11,930 bases of DNA, taken from Jimgerdemannia flammicorona (lineage: Eukaryota > Mucoromycota > Endogonomycetes > Endogonales > Endogonaceae). Below the pieces are notes generated by a model, which saw nothing but the letters and a program-made list of their open reading frames with translations, ran no database searches and was not told the DNA's origin. Made by a program: the position numbers and the translations under genes. The stretch is taken from NCBI GenBank assembly GCA_003990745.1, contig RBNI01005931.1, positions 1 through 11,930 of the forward strand, in the 5' to 3' direction. The first letter of the stretch is position 1. The number at the start of each line of letters is the position of its first letter. Below, piece by piece: positions 8,137 to 11,930 of this stretch.

Positions 8137-8497
8137 AGTTGTAAGAGGGTTGCTTTTTAGGGTAACCATTACGTAGTTCTGGAAGAGTTTTCTGGAAGTT
8201 CTGGATATTCTGGAAGACCGTTTTCTTATGGTCAGGATCAATTTCGTATGGAGTACATCCTCTACGCTTATTGATTTCAAGATCGGGTTGATGTCTCAAC
8301 CAAAGTCCTTTTTTAGACTAGTTCTGGATGTTCAGGATTTTCCATATTTCAGGAAGTTCAAGAAACTAAGATCAGCTTAGTTGAATTGGCATATCACTGC
8401 AGACAATACCCAATTAGGAAATTTCATGATGGGGTTAGGAGTAGGACCTAATGGGGAGTGGATTTACTTAAGAGTAGTTTGTGGGTTATTAAATAGG

Positions 8498-8503
8498 TTT
8501 ATT
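8498..8503 (-). terminator. AATAAA polyadenylation signal in the LTR
   Basis: AATAAA on the minus strand, about 116 bases downstream of the TATA box and upstream of the Gag start, kept in the equivalent place in the 3' LTR and LTR A. In a 3' LTR it would define the end of R. Sequence pattern only. Confidence 0.55.
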
Positions 8504-8618
8504 CGCTATTCATGATATTGCTATACTAGGAGTAGTTGTGTGAAGGGATATTGTGGGGAAGTGTTCAGAAATATTCTTGTGTGTTTGAGTCTGAGATTCT
8601 GAGGTCTGGGGAAGGGGG

Positions 8619-8626
8619 TATTTATA
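8619..8626 (-). promoter_or_regulatory. TATA box of the 5' LTR
   Basis: TATAAATA on the minus strand followed by CCCCC, present at the same place in all four LTRs (1661, 3749, 8619, 10069). Transcription would start roughly 30 bases on, near 8590, giving a transcript that covers R, U5, the primer site and the polyprotein. A second TATAAATA at 8805-8812 lies further upstream in U3. Confidence 0.7.
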
Positions 8627-8745
8627 CTAGTGAGGGGCTATCTGAACTATGCTAGATATGGATATAGCACTAAGTGCTTTGCTGAGTCGGAATGTAGTCA
8701 CATAGTACAAGTGTGATCTGACATATCAAGAGATCATCTGACTGC

Positions 8746-8752
8746 TGAGTCA
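8746..8752. promoter_or_regulatory. AP-1/Gcn4-type site in U3
   Basis: TGAGTCA within TGCTGAGTCAG, about 120 bases upstream of the TATA box. It is identical in all four LTRs (1787, 3876, 8746, 10196) although surrounding bases vary. Fungal bZIP regulators of the Gcn4/AP-1 class bind this core, so stress- or starvation-linked transcription is a reasonable inference. Confidence 0.5.
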
Positions 8753-9202
8753 GTTCACAGTCACATCATACCAGGCTAATCTAACTATACTATGACTGCT
8801 AATCTATTTATAGGTTTGGGCACTGTCTGGGTAGTCTTTGATGACATCACTATTGATGACATCATCACTGGCAAGATCTGAGCAATTTTCTGACTTCTGA
8901 CATCATCAGTTTCAAGGTATCATCACTTCTTGCAAGATTAAGGCTGTCCTTGGTGGCAGTGGTTGTACAAGGATAATAGGTCTTGGTTCTCTTTTTTTTT
9001 TGGTCTGCTGGTGCATTTGCGAGGACTGGCCATTCTCGTCTAGGGCGAGGGCTCCCAATATTATGGCTGGGAGTTCAAACCTCTTAGAAATGATATTTTC
9101 TGTAATCCAAGGCAATTTCTAGTAGTAATATCTGTCATGTGGATGGCTTGAGATTGGTTTTGACATTGTCGGCTTTCTTGAGTTCAGATGAAGCATCCGT
9201 CA

Positions 9203-9616
9203 CTCTCTAACGGAGGTGACACAGATAGAGCAAATGGAGTTATTCAAATACATTTTACTTCGGCTAAGTAATGAGGTCTTATATAGCTGCAGTATATCTT
9301 GGTCTTGAGTTGATAAGTACAGTTCGTGAATCTTTTGGTAGATGAGATAGAGTTCTTCTTATCTCGATTTGAGTTTAGTACTTTCAGTTTCCTTTTGTAA
9401 TAGTACAGTACACCAAACTAGTTATAGCAGTTCAGAGTCAGTCTTATGGTTGTAGTACTTCTTCTAGTATTCTTGTATCTTGGCGGTGGGTTCTCGTGCT
9501 TGCTGGTGTATTTTGTGTAACCAGATGATCTCTTGTTTTGTAGTCTCACATGTGGTTTCCAAATTAGTTCTGAGGATACTATGTGATTTTGGTGGCTTGG
9601 AGGTTGTGCGCTTACA
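9203..9616 (-). pseudogene. U3-encoded reading frame, 5' LTR of element B
   Basis: The counterpart of 4333-4746, with the same two stops plus one more (CAA to TAA in the RQEEL segment). Its survival as a nearly open frame over 138 codons in LTRs that otherwise carry many stops is the reason to list it. Function unknown. Confidence 0.4.
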
Positions 9617-9621
9617 CATTA
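9617..9621. repeat. Right TSD of element B (CATTA)
   Basis: Exact partner of 3265-3269, directly after the end of the 5' LTR. Confidence 0.92.
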
Positions 9622-11072
9622 CATAGTTCTGAAAGAGTTTTCTGGAAGTTCTGGATATTCTGGAAGACCATTTTCTTATAGTCAAGATCAATTTTGTATG
9701 GAGTACATCCTCTACACTTATTGATTTCAAGATCAGGTTGACATCTCAACCAAAGTCCTTTTTTGGACTAGTTCTAGATGTTCAGGATTTTTTATATTTT
9801 AGGAAGTTCAAGAAACTAAGACCAGCTTAGTTGAATTGGCATATCGCTGCAGACAATACCCAATTAGGAAATTTTGTGATGGGGTTAGAAGTAGGACCTA
9901 ACAGGGAGTGAATTTACTTAAGAGTGGTTTGTGGGTTATTAAATAGGTTTATTTGCTATTCATGATATTGCTATACTAGGAGTAGTTGTGTAAAGGGATA
10001 TTATAGGGAAGTATTCAGAAATGTTCTTGTATGTTCGAGTCTGAGATTCTGAGGTCTGGGGGAGGGGGTATTTATACTAGTGAGGGGCTATCTGAACTAT
10101 GCTAGATATGGATGTAGCACTAAGTACTTTGCTGAGTTGGAATACAGTCACGTAGTACAAGAGTGATCTGACATATCAAGAGATCATCTGACTGCTGAGT
10201 CAGTTCACAGTCATATTGTATAAGGCTAATCTAACTATATTATGACTGCTAAGCTATTTATAGATTTAGGCACTGTCTGGATAGTCTTCGATGATATCAC
10301 TATTAATGACATCATCACTGACAAAGTCTGAGCAGTTTTCTGACTTTTGACATCATCAGTTTCAAGGTGTTGTCACTTCTATCTCTTGCAAGATTAAAGC
10401 TGTCCTTGGTGGTGGTGGTTGTACAAGGATAACAGATCTTGGTTCTCTTTTTTTTTGGTCTGCTGGTGCATTTGCAAGGACTGACCATTCTCGTCTAGGG
10501 CAAGAGCTTCCAATGTTGCAGCTGGAGGTTCGAACTTCTCGGAAATGATATTTTCTGTAATCCAAAGCAATTTCTAGTAGTAATATCTGTCACATGGATG
10601 GCTTGAGATTGGTTTCAACGTTTGTTGGCTTTCTTGAGTTCAGATGAAGCATCCATCACTCTCCAATGGAGGTGACACAGATAGAGCAAATGGAGTAGTT
10701 TAAATGTGTTTTGCTTCTACTAAGTAATGAGGTCTTGTATAGTTGCAGTGTATCTTGGTCTTGAGTTGATAAGTGCAGTTCATGAACCTTTAGATAGATG
10801 AGGTAGGGTTCTTCTTGTCTCAATTTGAGTTTGGTACTTTCAGTTTTCTTTTGTAATAGTATAGTATACCAAACTAGTTATAGTGGTTCAGAGTCAGTCT
10901 TATGGTTGTAGTACTTCTTCTAGTATTCTTGTATCTTGGTGGTGGGTTCTCATACTTGCTGGTATATTTCATGTAACCAGATGATCTCTTGTTTTATAGT
11001 CTTGCATGTGGTTTCCAAATTAGTTCTGAGGATACCATGCAATTTTGGTGGCTTGGAGGTTGTGCGCTTATA
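9617..11072 (-). mobile_element. LTR A, main part (solo LTR)
   Basis: It continues from the 32-base piece at 3238-3269 and matches the family LTR to its end, CTTATA (CTTACA with one C-to-T change) at 11067-11072. It has the TATA box at 10069-10076, TGAGTCA at 10196-10202, and an insertion of six bases near 10380. No internal element sequence adjoins it on either side; the flanks are the two parts of LTR1 with a 5-bp TSD. It is therefore a solo LTR left by LTR-LTR recombination. It carries more changes than the element B LTRs, as expected of the older host of that insertion. Confidence 0.88.
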
Positions 11073-11077
11073 TAGAG
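11073..11077. repeat. Right TSD of solo LTR A (TAGAG)
   Basis: Partner of TGGAG at 3233-3237 with one transition. Confidence 0.75.
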
Positions 11078-11091
11078 GTTGTGCACTTATA
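11078..11091 (-). mobile_element. LTR1, last 14 bases (U3 terminus)
   Basis: GTTGTGCACTTATA continues the LTR1 sequence that stops at ...TTGGAG (3237). In the intact LTRs GGAG is followed by GTTGTACGCTTACA, so this piece completes LTR1. It looks like a short duplication of the end of LTR A but is explained by the insertion. Confidence 0.82.
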
Positions 11092-11114
11092 CTCTACCTC
11101 TATCTCCACCTCAA
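11092..11114 (-). other. Polypurine-tract-like sequence next to LTR1
   Basis: Almost all pyrimidines on the plus strand (CTCTACCTCTATCTCCACCTC), hence purine-rich on the minus strand, placed exactly where a polypurine tract would precede a 3' LTR. LTR1, however, is followed by gag like a 5' LTR. Either LTR1 was shared by two tandem elements or this is chance in the target DNA. Confidence 0.35.
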
Positions 11115-11930
11115 CCTTCAACTATAGCCCAGTTAAAGAGGTAATCAGGCTTGCTATTTTTCATGCACTTGCTTGCCTTTTGGTGTTTTTATATATTTTT
11201 ACAAGTTTTGTTTAATTTATTTATATATTTTGTCTTCTATTTTTCTTTATCTCCTGTTTAAATGATATTTTCATTTTTATATCTTTGAAAATTGACTGTA
11301 CTATGTTTGCATCAGTAACTTTAAAATGATTGACTATACTAAGTTCCAGATTCTCAAACTAAAGACAAAATGTAAAAAGCTCAGTCTAATGATCAGTGGT
11401 ACAAAGAAGGTGTTAATTGACAGACTATAGGACTTCCATAATAAAACACTGCAAACTCTATATCAGATAGCCAGTACTTCTAAAGTTTCAATGTGCATAG
11501 AAGGTTACTGTTATTTTTTAATTTCTTGATATATACAAAATGTCAAATGTGATATTGCTAATTCAATTAACAGTTTATAAAAAAATAAGTATTTTTATTT
11601 ACATGCTTATATATTACTTCTTATTCTCAGTTATAAGTAAGTCTTCAGCCCAAACTAATTGTAACATTTTAGCATAGTTTATTTCTTTTCTCTGTCTTTC
11701 TTGAATATTCTATAACCTTCTGGCACTTTCCGTATACTTAGAAATCCCCTTCTTGGTGCCAAGCATTAACTAGTACTTATTTAGTTAGTCACTGAATGTC
11801 CTGGAAACTTGTAGAACTTTATTCGTCATCATTTGTCATCTTTGCCGAGAACTTTCCTCTTGGCATTTTCTTTTGATTTCTCAGATCCTTCCGGATCCTT
11901 CTTCCAGATCTTGTATAAATATCCCCCTTG
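11115..11930. other. AT-rich flank, no gene found
   Basis: Clearly more AT-rich than the elements, with many T and A runs and no similarity that I can see to the LTR family. No open frame of useful length, no tRNA and no repeat unit were found. It is probably intergenic DNA or an old unrelated element into which element 1 inserted. Confidence 0.5.
11914..11921 (+). promoter_or_regulatory. TATA box and C-run at the window edge
   Basis: GTATAAATATCCCCCTTG on the plus strand closely resembles the LTR promoter core GTATAAATACCCCCTTCC. The upstream 100 bases are not like the family U3. It may be the promoter of another element, or of a host gene, lying beyond the window. Confidence 0.35.

Larger units (their letters stand above)
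4742..8392 (-). pseudogene. Gag-dUTPase-protease polyprotein with chromodomain-like tail, RT/RNase H/integrase deleted
   Basis: A single minus-strand frame of 1217 codons runs from ATG 8392-8390 to TAA 4744-4742, with no frameshift. In order: Gag N-terminus, partly inside the 5' LTR (residues 1-84); acidic region with a Glu run (~320-330); Gag core starting at LPTFNG (~439) with WW (509-510); Lys-rich segment (~665-680); CCHC knuckle (721-734); dUTPase (~765-897); protease with DSGAS (987-991) and ILGTLWL (1057-1063); protease-RT linker (~1080-1155); EEYKVEQIL (1175-1183) and a basic tail to 1216. About 18 stops, mostly TGA, interrupt it; several are explained by a single transition seen in sister copies (TGG to TGA near codon 9). 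The missing pol core should span roughly 800-900 residues. The start is the first ATG after in-frame TAA codons; the equivalent codon at 3540 is ACG, so the start is uncertain. Confidence 0.88.
3270..9616 (-). mobile_element. Element B: structurally complete Ty3/Gypsy-like LTR retrotransposon, non-autonomous
   Basis: The element is 6347 bp: 3' LTR 3270-4746, internal 4747-8139, 5' LTR 8140-9616, read on the minus strand. Both LTRs are 1477 bp and bounded by TGTAAG...CTTACA. The primer site and polypurine tract sit at the expected ends, and a perfect CATTA TSD flanks it. The internal region encodes Gag-CCHC-dUTPase-protease and a chromodomain-like tail, but no reverse transcriptase, RNase H or integrase. 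It therefore moved using proteins made elsewhere, or lost pol after insertion. In three 60-base blocks compared by eye the LTRs differ at 9 positions, all transitions, so the insertion is not recent, although deamination-type mutation would inflate any age estimate. Confidence 0.93.
8140..9616 (-). repeat. 5' LTR of element B (promoter LTR)
   Basis: 1477 bp, TGTAAG at 9616 to CTTACA at 8140 on the minus strand. U3 holds an A-run, three TGACATCA octamers (8842-8849, 8857-8864, 8898-8905) and TGAGTCA. A TATA box, a C-run and then an AATAAA signal follow in the order of U3-R-U5. The first ~84 codons of the Gag frame lie in its U5 side (8392-8140). CpG sites kept in one LTR are often TpG or CpA in another, as expected from methylation-linked or RIP-type mutation. 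Confidence 0.93.

Noticed and set aside
4742..8392. Reading TGA as a sense codon, since most stops in the polyprotein are TGA
   Set aside because: TAA and TAG also occur, and sister copies carry TGG or CAA at stop sites, so these are mutations and not a variant code.
9600..9640. Direct LTR-LTR fusion, as in a two-LTR circle junction or an internal deletion between tandem elements
   Set aside because: The second LTR resumes at exactly the TSD and its missing 32 bases are present at 3238-3269, so this is a nested insertion.
11115..11930. A host gene in the AT-rich flank
   Set aside because: No frame of useful length and no splice-consistent coding pattern could be supported.

Overview
The window is a nest of LTR retrotransposons in a eukaryotic genome. 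It holds no intact host gene. The elements are Ty3/Gypsy-like: Gag with a CCHC knuckle, then a dUTPase domain, an aspartic protease and a chromodomain-like tail, all on the minus strand. Together with heavy transition decay this points to a filamentous fungus, most likely a basidiomycete, because dUTPase-carrying Ty3/Gypsy elements are known there. I cannot name the species.

Five insertion layers can be read from breakpoints and target-site duplications (TSDs). (1) The oldest is element 1, minus strand, with gag at 323-1172 and a long LTR (LTR1) at 1173-3237, which resumes at 11078-11091. (2) Solo LTR A lies inside the end of LTR1: 3238-3269 plus 9622-11072, TSD TGGAG/TAGAG. (3) Element B (3270-9616, 6347 bp) lies inside LTR A with a perfect 5-bp TSD, CATTA; its two LTRs are each 1477 bp. 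(4) A plus-strand LTR end (LTR C, 200-322) interrupts the gag of element 1. (5) A poly(A)-tailed sequence ending at 199 interrupts LTR C.

Element B is complete in structure: TGTAAG...CTTACA LTRs, a primer binding site at 8125-8136 and a polypurine tract at 4748-4760. Its coding region is broken. One reading frame of 1217 codons (8392 down to 4742) carries Gag, CCHC, dUTPase, protease and a chromodomain-like tail with no frameshift but about 18 in-frame stops. Most of the stops look like C-to-T or G-to-A changes. Reverse transcriptase, RNase H and integrase are absent: the protease-RT linker runs straight into the C-terminal tail. B is therefore a non-autonomous deletion derivative that must have moved using enzymes supplied by a full-length relative.

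Two features stand out. The Gag frame appears to start about 250 bp inside the 5' LTR and reads through the LTR/primer-site border. The U3 part of the LTR also carries decayed coding sequence, and element 1 has a different, longer U3 with its own decayed coding sequence, although its R/U5/gag part and extreme end match the family.

From 11092 to the end the DNA is AT-rich and unrelated to the elements. I find no gene there, but the last bases hold a TATA box followed by a C-run, much like the LTR promoters, in plus orientation.
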